Both the position numbers and the translations under genes were made by a program. 64,000 nucleotides of DNA, taken from the NCBI RefSeq assembly GCF_017873245.1, contig NZ_JAGGJY010000009.1, forward strand, positions 1 through 64,000, in the 5' to 3' direction. The notes under the pieces are model-generated. The model saw only the letters and a list, made by a program, of their open reading frames with translations. It did no database searches and was not told the DNA's origin. Below, in pieces: positions 54,969 to 63,572 of this stretch. Position 1 is the first letter of the stretch. Every line of letters starts with the position of its first letter. The DNA comes from Clostridium tertium. GTDB lineage: Bacteria; Bacillota; Clostridia; Clostridiales; Clostridiaceae.

Positions 54969-55636
54969 TATTCTATAGTAAGGCTATAGCCTACCCTCCA
55001 TACAGTCTTTAGATTCTCCCTAAAAAATTCTAACTTTTCTCTAAGCTTTTTAACATGAGTATCTACGGTTCTAGTATCTCCGTAAAAATCATATCCCCAA
55101 ACACTAGTTATTAAATCCTCTCTTGTAAAAACTCTATTCTTATTTTTCATTAAAAACATTAATAAATCATACTCCTTAGGAGTTAAAATAATTTCTTTCT
55201 TATTTTCAAAAACTCTTCTATTATTATCATCTACTCTTAAATTACCTAACTTAATTTCCTTAGTATATTCATTTTTAACACTATTAATCCTTAACCCAAC
55301 TCTTAAAACTAATTCTCTCATACTTATAGGCTTTACCATATAATCATCCGCTCCAAGCTCAAATCCAAAGATCCTATCTTCCTCTTCACCTCTAGCGCTA
55401 GTTATAATAACCTGAGTTTTATTATTTAAAGATTTTACTTTCTTTAAAAGATACCAACCATCCTTATTAGGCATCATTATATCTAATATAACTAAATCAT
55501 ATGTATTATTTTCGATTAAGTCCTCTGCTACTTTGCCATCATTAGCCAAAGTAACCTCATACCCCTCTTTTTCAAGATATAATTTCATAACTTTACTTAT
55601 TTGCTTCTCATCTTCTGCTACTAAAATCTTGCTCAT
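54968..55636 (-). CDS. OmpR-family response regulator
   Basis: A 222-residue regulator starting MSKILVAEDEKQISKVM, with phospho-acceptor Asp in LVILDIMMPNKDG, Lys of MVKPIS and a winged-helix output domain (LTPKEYDLLMFLMKN, DTRTVDTHVKKLREKL, TVWRVGYS). ATG at 55636 has GGAGG 6 bases upstream; the frame to 55693 is an unsupported hydrophobic extension. First gene of the pair with the Met-rich sensor. Confidence 0.92.
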   Translation of the reverse strand: MSKILVAEDEKQISKVMKLYLEKEGYEVTLANDGKVAEDLIENNTYDLVILDIMMPNKDGWYLLKKVKSLNNKTQVIITSARGEEEDRIFGFELGADDYMVKPISMRELVLRVGLRINSVKNEYTKEIKLGNLRVDDNNRRVFENKKEIILTPKEYDLLMFLMKNKNRVFTREDLITSVWGYDFYGDTRTVDTHVKKLREKLEFFRENLKTVWRVGYSLTIE

Positions 55637-56161
55637 ATATCCTCCAATTATAGAAAATAACGTATAAAATATAAAACATAAATTGTAAAACATTAAATAT
55701 AAAATATAAGATATTAAATATAAGAGCTATACAATTTAATAATTATATATCCATAAGTAACCCATATTTTTATATAATAAAAAAACTTTAAATATTGTAT
55801 TATTTTATATTTTTTATACAAAATATATATTTTGTACTAATATATATTCTCTACTGACATTTCCAAATATTTATTTATACATAATATATCATAACATAAA
55901 AACTATATATAATTATTCAAATCACAAAATAAAGACTATATATTCATACCATTAAATTGTTCAATTAATTCTACTCTATACTTCATATTTTTTCCTATAT
56001 ATGTGTTTTAAAAACGTGTTGTTTATTAATATTATTAACTTATAATTGATTAATCCATAACTTAATTGTCTAAAATTAAAATGTATATTATATGCATCTA
56101 AAAACACTCTACCTTTTCAATATTGAAAATAATAATAATAATAATAATAAGGATGATTAAA
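55637..56161. other. A+T-rich divergent intergenic region
   Basis: No gene is seen in about 525 bp. It has repeated AAATATAA-type words near 55690-55730 and the AAT repeat at 56128-56148, and presumably promoters for the regulator and the transposase-like gene. Confidence 0.5.
56128..56148 (+). repeat. (AAT)7 microsatellite before the transposase-like gene
   Basis: Seven perfect AAT units end next to the Shine-Dalgarno AAGGA of the following gene. Change in copy number would move upstream elements relative to the gene without altering its frame. Confidence 0.85.
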
Positions 56162-57115
56162 ATGAAATGTAAAGTTAAAACTATTATTGAATATAGCACT
56201 GATCCTATAAAAGAAAAAGCTATTAAAAATAACTTTAAATCAATTAATGATCATTTAAACTCTCTGAACACAATAGACATATTTAAAAATAAAGAAATCA
56301 ATTATTGCCCTTATTGTAAAAATAGTACTTTTATTAAAAATGGAAAATTTAAAGGGATTCAAAGATATAAATGCAAAAATAGAAACTGCTCTAAAACATT
56401 TTCTGCAAAAACTAATTCGCCTTTTATTTACTCAAAGAAAAATATTACCTTATGGATGAAATATTTATCACTTATGAATAGTGGCATGTCTATAAGATCT
56501 TGTGCACACATTTTAGGAATAAATATTGCAACATCATTTTATTGGAGGCATAAAATACTTGTTGCAGAGGCATCTAATAATAATTTCAAAATTTTAAAAG
56601 ATTATGTTGAAGCAAATAAAATAATGATAAAAGAAAATTTTAAAGGGAATAAAAATTCTAAAACTTTTAGTAAAGAAAAAATATTTATAATTTGTGCCAT
56701 GGATAATAACAAATCAATTTTATCTAAGGCAGTATGCAGATATTCTATTTCCTTGGCATCAATATCAAAAAACTTCTATCCAAATTTAGATAAATCAGCA
56801 TTTTTAGCTACTTCTGGAGATAGATGTTTAGTTGCCTTTGCTAAAAAGCATAACTCTACACTTCCTAAAACAAAAATCGATAAATTCAATGAAATTAAAT
56901 CTGAAAGTTTAAATGCTAAAAATACTTTTTCCTATATTACCTTACCTCATATACATAGTTTCTCTTTTAATATTTATAGGTGGCTTAAGAGGTTTAAAGG
57001 TGTTGCCACAAAATATTTAGAAAACTATTTAAGTTGGTATATTCTTGACTATAAATCTAACTATTCCCTTTGTAACTCTAATCAAATTATCTTATCAATA
57101 TACTTGTATTGGTAA
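56162..57115 (+). CDS. IS1595-like transposase ORF with altered catalytic residues
   Basis: A 317-residue protein with an N-terminal zinc ribbon (C49, C52, C71, C76; YCPYCKNST and RYKCKNRNCSKTF) and a helix-turn-helix region (SIRSCAHILGINIATSFYWRHKI), as in IS1595-family transposases. The C-terminal RWLKRFKGVATKYLENYLSW also fits. Where such enzymes have VEVDE, this has VEANK (N152, K153), and the usual NSxHSxLK reads HSFSFNIY, so the catalytic centre looks lost. No terminal inverted repeats were found around it. AAGGA precedes ATG 56162. Confidence 0.75.
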   Translation: MKCKVKTIIEYSTDPIKEKAIKNNFKSINDHLNSLNTIDIFKNKEINYCPYCKNSTFIKNGKFKGIQRYKCKNRNCSKTFSAKTNSPFIYSKKNITLWMKYLSLMNSGMSIRSCAHILGINIATSFYWRHKILVAEASNNNFKILKDYVEANKIMIKENFKGNKNSKTFSKEKIFIICAMDNNKSILSKAVCRYSISLASISKNFYPNLDKSAFLATSGDRCLVAFAKKHNSTLPKTKIDKFNEIKSESLNAKNTFSYITLPHIHSFSFNIYRWLKRFKGVATKYLENYLSWYILDYKSNYSLCNSNQIILSIYLYW

Positions 57116-57850
57116 TTATTGATTAATTTTCTATATAATCATTTTTTATAATCTTTTTTTAATTTATTTCATAACACTTTTTTAATTGAAAATAAATTTT
57201 ATAACCTATTCTGGTATCCTACACCTATATTTATTATAAAATTTTGTGATATCAAACAATTTTCATTTTAGAAATTCAATGCCAATCTGTATTTTATATC
57301 TTTATATCGCTTATATATATTTTTTGTAATTTATATTTTATATATTTTTTATAGTGACTTAATATAATTTCCTTATAGCACTTTATTTTATAGCACTTTT
57401 CTTTGATTTCTTTATAACATTTCTAATTAATAACATCATAAATCTTCATTATTAATAACAACATAAATTTTTATTTTTATATCACTATTCTTATATTTTC
57501 ATTTTATAAAACCAACAATTTGTTAAAACACATTTACATAGTATTAATATTTAAACCACACGTATATGTATTCTACTAATATGTGTATATAATTCTTATT
57601 GTATTATCATCATGCATATTTCTAATAGTACAATTTATTTTATTGTAATACTTTAATCATTAAACTATTAAACTATTTAATTATTTAATTATTTAATCAT
57701 CTAATTCATAAATTTAATACTAAACTCTTGAATTATTTAATTTGTAAAGTTAATAAATAGATCTTTCATTTAAATTAAAAATAGAGCAATGAACTTATTG
57801 CTCTATTTTATATAAATATTTTTTAATATTATTTATAAATACTATTAGAG
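57116..57850. other. Long A+T-rich gene-free region
   Basis: No gene is seen in about 735 bp. The plus strand is T-rich with short duplications (TTATAGCACTTT twice near 57375-57400; ATTAATAACA twice near 57427-57460) and low-complexity TTTAATTATT runs. The only clear element is the cupin terminator at 57778-57809. Confidence 0.5.
57778..57809. terminator. Terminator of the cupin gene
   Basis: A perfect 13-bp stem AAAATAGAGCAAT / ATTGCTCTATTTT with a 6-base loop. Confidence 0.85.
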
Positions 57851-58192
57851 TTATTTATATTCTACTCCTGCATTGACTTTAGTAACTTGAACTACTGTCA
57901 TTTTTTGTTTATTTCCATTTATAATTTCATGCCATTTTCCTGCATGGATGAATACTGTGCTTCCTATACTAACATCAAACTCATTTTCTCCAACTTTTAT
58001 TTTTCCTTCACCTTTTAAAAATATAAATATTTGTTCTCCATTTGGATGTCTATGTGTTTTTAGAACCTGGCCTGGTTCGAAAAAATAAACTTCTGAAATT
58101 AAATCATTTCCTGAAAACACTGGAATCTTAGGAACTACCATATCATTATATTGCTCTATTGTCCCATTTAAAAGTTGTTTATTAATATCCAT
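57851..58192 (-). CDS. Small cupin-domain protein
   Basis: A 113-residue single-domain cupin with the metal-binding pattern in two blocks: LKTHRHPNGEQIFIFLKGEG and GSTVFIHAGKWHEI. GGAGGG lies upstream of the ATG. Such small cupins act as metal-dependent isomerases, dioxygenases or sugar-binding proteins; the function here is not readable. It is transcribed alone. Confidence 0.82.
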   Translation of the reverse strand: MDINKQLLNGTIEQYNDMVVPKIPVFSGNDLISEVYFFEPGQVLKTHRHPNGEQIFIFLKGEGKIKVGENEFDVSIGSTVFIHAGKWHEIINGNKQKMTVVQVTKVNAGVEYK

Positions 58193-58319
58193 ACTAAACC
58201 CTCCATAATTCTATATCTAAATAATGTTTATTAAATCTCTTTAACTTTAGTATTACTTATCAGTATTATATTATTCTATATAAATGTTAACATCCTACAT
58301 TATTAATATTAATTATAAA

Positions 58320-58363
58320 AAAAGATACTCATATAACATAAATACGTTTTATGAGTATCTTTT
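58320..58363. terminator. Terminator of the YhgE/Pip gene
   Basis: A perfect 14-bp stem AAAAGATACTCATA / TATGAGTATCTTTT with a 16-base loop and T-rich flanks, 61 bp after the stop codon. Confidence 0.85.
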
Positions 58364-58423
58364 CTCTTTTTTTAGCAATAGTTTATTAGTTATCTTTAAA
58401 TTAATATTTTAATTATAATAATA

Positions 58424-60889
58424 TTAAGCTGTTACTTCTGATTTTCTTCCTTCTATCTTTCCTGCTATCTTTTCTCCAACATTTTTTAATGCCACAGAAA
58501 TAGCTAAAAATACTACTAGTATTAATCCTAGAATTAAGAAATCTTTTCCTATTACGCTGTAGTTAATTACATCTGCAGAAATAACTTCTCTTAAAGCTTC
58601 AACTGCATAAGTAAATGGCATAAATGGATTTATAACTCTAAAGAATTTAGGTACTACTTCTAGTGGAAATGTACCTGCACATGCAGTAAGTTGAAGTATT
58701 AATAATATTATACCTAATAATCTTCCAGCATCGCCTAATAATGAAATTAAGCATTGAATAATTGAGACAAAAACTAATGATAAGAAAATGTTTGTTCCTA
58801 TATAAGCAAATACGTTGCTTGTCTCTAAACCAAGCATTATTACTACTACACTTACAAGAATAGCTTGTAGTACACCTACAAATGCATAAGATAAATATTT
58901 TCCTACTACTCTATCAAACTTAGATAAGTTTTCCTCATCTTTTACCTTAGATGGTATTACGAAAAACATCATTATAGCACCTATCCATAATGAAAGTGGA
59001 ATAAAGTATGGTGCAAAACCTGTTCCATAGTTTGGAATCTTATTTATTGAATCAAAAGCCATATTAATTGGTTCTGATACAAACTCTCCCATTGTATTTG
59101 ATGGATTTACTAGACCATCTTTCATTTTATCTGAACCTTCATTTAGTTTAGTTGTTAATTCATTACTTCCATCATAAAGCTTTTTAACTCCATCACTTAA
59201 CTCTGGAACACTTGCTGTTAATTGTGATATCCCATCATTTAATGCTTTTTGTCCACTTACTAGTTGATTTGAACCATCAGCTAGTTTAACAGAACCATTT
59301 GCCAATTCATTTGAGCCATCGTAAAGTGCTGTTATACCTGATGCTAACGTTGGAATATTAGATTTTAAGGCATTAGTGCCATCATTTAATTGTGATGCAC
59401 CTACGTTTAGCTTATTTAATCCAACATTTAAATTTCCCATATTATCTGAGATAGCCTTTAATCCTACTCCAAATTCACTAGTCTTAGGATCTAAATTAGC
59501 ATATAAGCCATTTAATCCAGCATTTAATTGTGAAATTCCATCTTTAACAGTTCCAACTTTTGAAATTAAACTAGTAGTTCCTGCTGCTAAGTTTTTTGAT
59601 CCTTGTGAATAATCATTTAATGATTTTTCAAATGACTTAGATCCTTCTGCAAGTCTCTGGATCTTAGGTGCATTTTCTTTTGAATTACTTTGAATCTTAT
59701 TTATAATTTGTAGTGCTTGCTGTATTGACTTATTCTTATCTTCTTCGCTAGTAGAAGGACTTGCTGCATTCTCTAGAGCTTGTTGTATCATAGTTGTTGC
59801 ATTTACTGAGTCTGATACTCCATTTATTAACTCATTTATTCCAGTTTCTATTTTTGAATATCCTGCTACTAAAGGATCTGAACCAGCAGTTACTCGATTT
59901 GCTCCTTCATATAACTTAGCTATATCCTCTTGTCCTGCTGATAATCCTGAATTTAGTTCATTAGCTCCAGCTTTTAATTGACCAACAGCTGGATATATTT
60001 TTCCTGTGTATGCATTATATATATTTTTGCTTCCATCTGATAATTGGTTTGCTCCTGATGAAGCTTCAGAAATTCCTGACTTTAAATCTCCTGTTCCTTT
60101 TGCTAATGCATTTACTCCATCACTTAATGTAGGAACTTTTTCATATACTTGTCCAAGGCCTGAATTTAAAGCTTTAGCTCCTCCTATAAGTGTTCCTATA
60201 CCATCGTTTAATGCTACTTGTCCACCTAATAATTGACTTGATCCATCACCTAGTTTATTTGCTCCATCAACTAATGTTGGTACTTTTTCATTCATTGTTC
60301 TTAGACCATCATAAATTTGTTTACTTCCGTCAGCAGCTTGAGTTAATCCATCCTTAGCTTCATATAAACTATCAAATGCTACTTCTACATAATTACTAGA
60401 TATTTTTTTAGTAATCTTAGCTTTAAGTTCTGCTTCTACTTTTGAGTTTATTTGTGATGCTAAAAAGTTTTTCTTATCATTTGATATAAAATCAACTTTT
60501 GCGACTTGTGGTGTTCCTTCTTTTGCTGATATTACGTTTGATGAAAAATCTTCTGGAATAACTACTTTTGCATAGTACTCTTTTCCCTCTAAGCCTTTAT
60601 TTGCATCTTCTTCTGAGGTTATTTTCCATCCAATTTCTTTATTATTCTTAAGTTCATCTTCTACGTCTTTACCATAATTTACTTTGGCACCATCCAAGAT
60701 AGTCCCTTCATCTTTATTTACTACTGCAATATGGACATCTTCAAGTTTTGCATATGGATCCCAGAATGCATATAAGTATAATAATGAGTATAATAGCGGT
60801 ACTACAATAATTGCAATTATCGATACTCGTATGAATCTGTTTTTAAATATGCTTTTGATGTCTTCCCCTGCAATCTTTAGGAAATTCAT
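58424..60889 (-). CDS. YhgE/Pip-type membrane protein
   Basis: An 821-residue protein of the YhgE/Pip (phage infection protein) family: one N-terminal membrane segment (about 20-42), a large extracellular part of roughly 590 residues dominated by irregular repeats such as LADGSNQLVSGQKALNDGIS and LSDGVKKLYDGSNEL, and five or so C-terminal membrane segments of the ABC-2 permease type. Relatives include the Lactococcus phage receptor Pip and EsaA of type VII secretion. No secretion genes are nearby. A TetR-type operator-like palindrome lies just upstream, and a TetR gene is 1.1 kb away, so efflux or lipid-stress function is possible. Confidence 0.88.
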   Translation of the reverse strand: MNFLKIAGEDIKSIFKNRFIRVSIIAIIVVPLLYSLLYLYAFWDPYAKLEDVHIAVVNKDEGTILDGAKVNYGKDVEDELKNNKEIGWKITSEEDANKGLEGKEYYAKVVIPEDFSSNVISAKEGTPQVAKVDFISNDKKNFLASQINSKVEAELKAKITKKISSNYVEVAFDSLYEAKDGLTQAADGSKQIYDGLRTMNEKVPTLVDGANKLGDGSSQLLGGQVALNDGIGTLIGGAKALNSGLGQVYEKVPTLSDGVNALAKGTGDLKSGISEASSGANQLSDGSKNIYNAYTGKIYPAVGQLKAGANELNSGLSAGQEDIAKLYEGANRVTAGSDPLVAGYSKIETGINELINGVSDSVNATTMIQQALENAASPSTSEEDKNKSIQQALQIINKIQSNSKENAPKIQRLAEGSKSFEKSLNDYSQGSKNLAAGTTSLISKVGTVKDGISQLNAGLNGLYANLDPKTSEFGVGLKAISDNMGNLNVGLNKLNVGASQLNDGTNALKSNIPTLASGITALYDGSNELANGSVKLADGSNQLVSGQKALNDGISQLTASVPELSDGVKKLYDGSNELTTKLNEGSDKMKDGLVNPSNTMGEFVSEPINMAFDSINKIPNYGTGFAPYFIPLSLWIGAIMMFFVIPSKVKDEENLSKFDRVVGKYLSYAFVGVLQAILVSVVVIMLGLETSNVFAYIGTNIFLSLVFVSIIQCLISLLGDAGRLLGIILLILQLTACAGTFPLEVVPKFFRVINPFMPFTYAVEALREVISADVINYSVIGKDFLILGLILVVFLAISVALKNVGEKIAGKIEGRKSEVTA

Positions 60890-60918
60890 ACAATCACCTT
60901 CTGTTTAATTTTTATACT

Positions 60919-60934
60919 GATTAGTCAGTCAATC
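60919..60934. promoter_or_regulatory. Candidate TetR operator
   Basis: GATTAGTCAGTCAATC has symmetric ends (GATT / AATC) around AGTCAGTC, 30 bp upstream of the YhgE/Pip start. TGACTNACT-type operators are common for TetR regulators next to YhgE genes. Confidence 0.5.
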
Positions 60935-61118
60935 AATATGATATATTTATACTACTTTTGTACTAAGTAGTCAATATAATTTTTGAAAATATATTTATAT
61001 TTTTTCACTAACTTTTAGTAACATAATTTGAAAACATTTATTTATTTTTATTTATCTATCTATTTATCTTAAATAAAAGCATACTATATAGCATATACTC
61101 TTTTATTTAATAAAAAAT

Positions 61119-61161
61119 AAAAAGATTAGATTTACATTAAATATATAAATCTAATCTTTTT
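61119..61161. terminator. Terminator of the acetyltransferase gene
   Basis: A perfect 16-bp stem AAAAAGATTAGATTTA / TAAATCTAATCTTTTT with an 11-base loop. Confidence 0.88.
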
Positions 61162-61295
61162 ATATCTCTATTTTCAAAATGCAATCATTGCTTACTTTAA
61201 TTATTTCTACGTAATTAAAGTAAGTAACTATTATCTTTTTAATTTATTCGTAAATTACTTTCTAATATTAACGAAATTTAATATTTAACTTCTAA

Positions 61296-61847
61296 TTATT
61301 CTACATTTTTAATTATCTTTGCCGGATTTCCACCAACTACAACATTGTCTGGTACATCTTTTGTTACTACTGAACCTGAAGCTATAACTACATTATTACC
61401 TATAGTTACTCCTGGATTTATTGTTGAATGTCCGCCAATCCAAACATTATCTCCTATAGTTACACTTTTTCCAAACTCATATTTTAATCTTTCCATTGGA
61501 TTTATTGGATGTGTTGCTGTATAAATATGTACTCCTGGTGCAATAAAACAATTCTTTCCTATTCTTATTTCACATACATCTAGCATTATACAGTCAAAAT
61601 TAGCATAAAAACCATCTCCAACGTGTATATTATACCCATAGTCACATTTAAAATTAGGCTCTATATAAAAATTCTCTCCTGTAGATCCTAAAAGGTCTTT
61701 TAAAATCTTTTTACGTTCATCTCGTTCTGTTTCTATAGTATTATTAAATAATCTAGTTAATTTTCTTGCTCTTAATCTTCCATTCTTTAATTCTTCATCA
61801 CTTGGATCATATGGTAAACCCTGAAGCATTTTTTCTTTTTCTCTCAT
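61296..61847 (-). CDS. Maltose/galactoside O-acetyltransferase (hexapeptide family)
   Basis: A 183-residue left-handed beta-helix acetyltransferase of the Maa/LacA type, using acetyl-CoA to acetylate sugars. It has the N-terminal [14 protein letters not shown] motif, [20 protein letters not shown], catalytic His in YTATHPINP, and hexapeptide repeats ([22 protein letters not shown]). ATG at 61847 has AAGGAGAG just upstream; the longer frame to 61910 is not supported. Confidence 0.92.
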   Translation of the reverse strand: MREKEKMLQGLPYDPSDEELKNGRLRARKLTRLFNNTIETERDERKKILKDLLGSTGENFYIEPNFKCDYGYNIHVGDGFYANFDCIMLDVCEIRIGKNCFIAPGVHIYTATHPINPMERLKYEFGKSVTIGDNVWIGGHSTINPGVTIGNNVVIASGSVVTKDVPDNVVVGGNPAKIIKNVE

Positions 61848-62032
61848 ATATTCTCTCCTTAAATATCCTTGTTTTATCTCTATTCTATTCTTGCATGTTC
61901 TTATAAACACAACCTCTATTTATATACACTAATTTATTTTGGCTTAATTTAGTAGTAATTTTTTTATTTACCTATCTATAAATATTTATAATTTGCTAGA
62001 TTCATATTTGTATTTATAAAATAACGATTTCA

Positions 62033-62605
62033 TTATCTTTTTACATTTATTCCGTACTCAAAATACCTCATAAATTTTTCAACTGTTTCTTCATGATCAT
62101 ATTGGTCTTCATTTAAAATTTCATAAAGAGCAGAAGAAACTAATACACCTATTAATCCATAGCTTAATAACATTGGATCATCATTTTCTATAAATCCTCC
62201 ATCCATTACAGCTTTAAACTTAAGTGAACTTTTTTCTATAAGAGTCTTTATTTCTTCTCTTAGCATATTATTTCTTTCACCAGTTCCCCAAAGCTGGCTA
62301 ATTATTACTTTAAATAAATCCTTGTTTTCATAAACATACTTAAGTTGAACTTTTGCTGAAACTTTTATTATTTCATATGGATCTTTAATATCTTTTGTTG
62401 CTTCTTCTATTTCCCCATTAATAAGGTTTATTCCTTCCTTAATTATAAAAATAAAGAGTTCTTCTTTACTTTTAAAGTGATAATATAAGCTACCCTTTGC
62501 GACTCCAGCTCTAGCTACAACTTCATCCATTGTTGCTCCTGTATAGCCATAATTTGAAAAAACCTTTATAGCTGATTCAAAGATAGCTTTTTTAGTTTTA
62601 TTCAT
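62033..62605 (-). CDS. TetR-family transcriptional regulator
   Basis: A 190-residue repressor: N-terminal helix-turn-helix (AIKVFSNYGYTGATMDEVVARAGVAKGSLYYHFKSKEELF, about 9-48, quoted in parts by its ends) and an all-helical ligand domain. Key pieces are TMDEVVARAGVAKG and LYYHFKSKEEL. ATG at 62605 has GGAGATCTTA upstream; the longer frame to 62650 would overlap methylglyoxal synthase. It is likely cotranscribed with mgsA (17-bp gap) and may control the YhgE/Pip gene. Confidence 0.9.
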   Translation of the reverse strand: MNKTKKAIFESAIKVFSNYGYTGATMDEVVARAGVAKGSLYYHFKSKEELFIFIIKEGINLINGEIEEATKDIKDPYEIIKVSAKVQLKYVYENKDLFKVIISQLWGTGERNNMLREEIKTLIEKSSLKFKAVMDGGFIENDDPMLLSYGLIGVLVSSALYEILNEDQYDHEETVEKFMRYFEYGINVKR

Positions 62606-62621
62606 TAAGATCTCCACCTTC

Positions 62622-63074
62622 TTAGAAATTATCTTTTCGTATTCTACCATAATAATCTATCACATTTTTCTCGTACTCTTCATTAAGCTTATTAGAGCTT
62701 AAAACAAAATCAGCTGTAGATTTACTCATTGCAACTATTACATCATATAATACAGCTATTCTAAGCAAAGCCTTAACATCTGGATCATGAGGTTGTGATG
62801 TTAGTGGATCCCAAAAGAAGATCATTATATCTATATCTCCATTTACAATAGCAGCTCCAATTTGTTGATCGCCTCCCATTGGTCCACTCTTAAATCCATA
62901 AACATTTAATCCAGTTTTTTCACTAATTAGCTTAGCAGTTGTACCAGTCCCACAAAGTGTATGCTTTTTTAATATCTCCTTATTTTCATCCACCCATTCA
63001 ATTAAAGCTGACTTTCTGTTGTCATGAGCTATAAGTGCTATTTTTTTCGCATCACTCATTTTATATTTACTCAT
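62622..63074 (-). CDS. mgsA: Methylglyoxal synthase
   Basis: A 150-residue enzyme converting dihydroxyacetone phosphate to methylglyoxal, an overflow route when sugar phosphates accumulate. Conserved pieces are ALIAHDNRKSALIEW, LCGTGTTAKLI (phosphate-binding), SGPMGGDQQIGA with the catalytic Asp, and FFWDPLTSQPHDPDVKALLR with the catalytic His. AGGGGGAG precedes the ATG. Sugar catabolic clusters upstream may make such a valve useful. Confidence 0.93.
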   Translation of the reverse strand: MSKYKMSDAKKIALIAHDNRKSALIEWVDENKEILKKHTLCGTGTTAKLISEKTGLNVYGFKSGPMGGDQQIGAAIVNGDIDIMIFFWDPLTSQPHDPDVKALLRIAVLYDVIVAMSKSTADFVLSSNKLNEEYEKNVIDYYGRIRKDNF

Positions 63075-63399
63075 ACTTCTCCCCCTAATTCTACCTATAA
63101 AACAATTTAATAACTACATATAAAATAAATTTTCAATATTTATTTAATTAATTTTCTTAGTCATTATTAAAATTATACATAACTAATTCTTAATTTACAA
63201 TCTTCTAATAATCCTAATTATAAGTCTTCTAATCAATTACTTTATTATCTCTAATTAATATCCATTTTTAGTTTATTATAAGAGGAATCTGAATTCAATG
63301 CTGTTTATTACACGACTCAATAGCATTATTAATTTCCTCTTCTATAAATTTAGTAGATTCATTAATAAGTTAACTTATATTTTTCTAGAATTGTACTCA

Positions 63400-63413
63400 T
63401 TTAAAACAGAGCC
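63400..63413. repeat. Orphan copy of the cassette terminal sequence
   Basis: TTTAAAACAGAGCC is identical to 19506-19519, the outer 14 bp of the cassette's right end, in the same orientation. The similarity stops inward, and no partner end was found nearby. Confidence 0.6.
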
Positions 63414-63425
63414 ATTATAAAAAGC

Positions 63426-63458
63426 CATATTACTGATAACTAAGTTTTCAGCAATATG
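63426..63458 (-). terminator. Terminator of the GH94-type gene
   Basis: Stem CATATTACTGA / TCAGCAATATG with one mismatch, 115 bp beyond the stop codon, with T-rich flanks. Confidence 0.6.
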
Positions 63459-63572
63459 ACTCTTTTACTTATTATATTAAAGATTTTTAGCTCTTAAATT
63501 TATATATTTACTATTTTTTATAACATATCCTTTTTAGATTGATTTATTAATTTTATTTCTTAGGCTACTATT

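Larger units (their letters stand above)
60890..61295. other. Promoter region of the YhgE/Pip gene and downstream of the acetyltransferase gene
   Basis: No gene is seen. It contains the palindromic motif at 60919-60934, a related motif TACTAAGTAGTCAA at 60961, the weak hairpin at 61071-61108 (AAATAAAAG / CTTTTATTT) and the terminator at 61119-61161. Confidence 0.55.
63075..63572. other. Intergenic region with an orphan inverted-repeat end
   Basis: No gene is seen in about 500 bp. It holds the mgsA promoter region, the 14-bp copy of the cassette end at 63400-63413 and the terminator at 63426-63458. Confidence 0.5.

Noticed and set aside
56123..56161. Longer start (TTG at 56123) giving a poly-isoleucine N-terminus for the transposase-like protein
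   Set aside because: The run is just the AAT repeat read in frame, and the ATG at 56162 has the Shine-Dalgarno.
57116..57777. Possible decayed gene in the long A+T-rich gap
   Set aside because: No frame with recognisable motifs or ribosome site could be followed.
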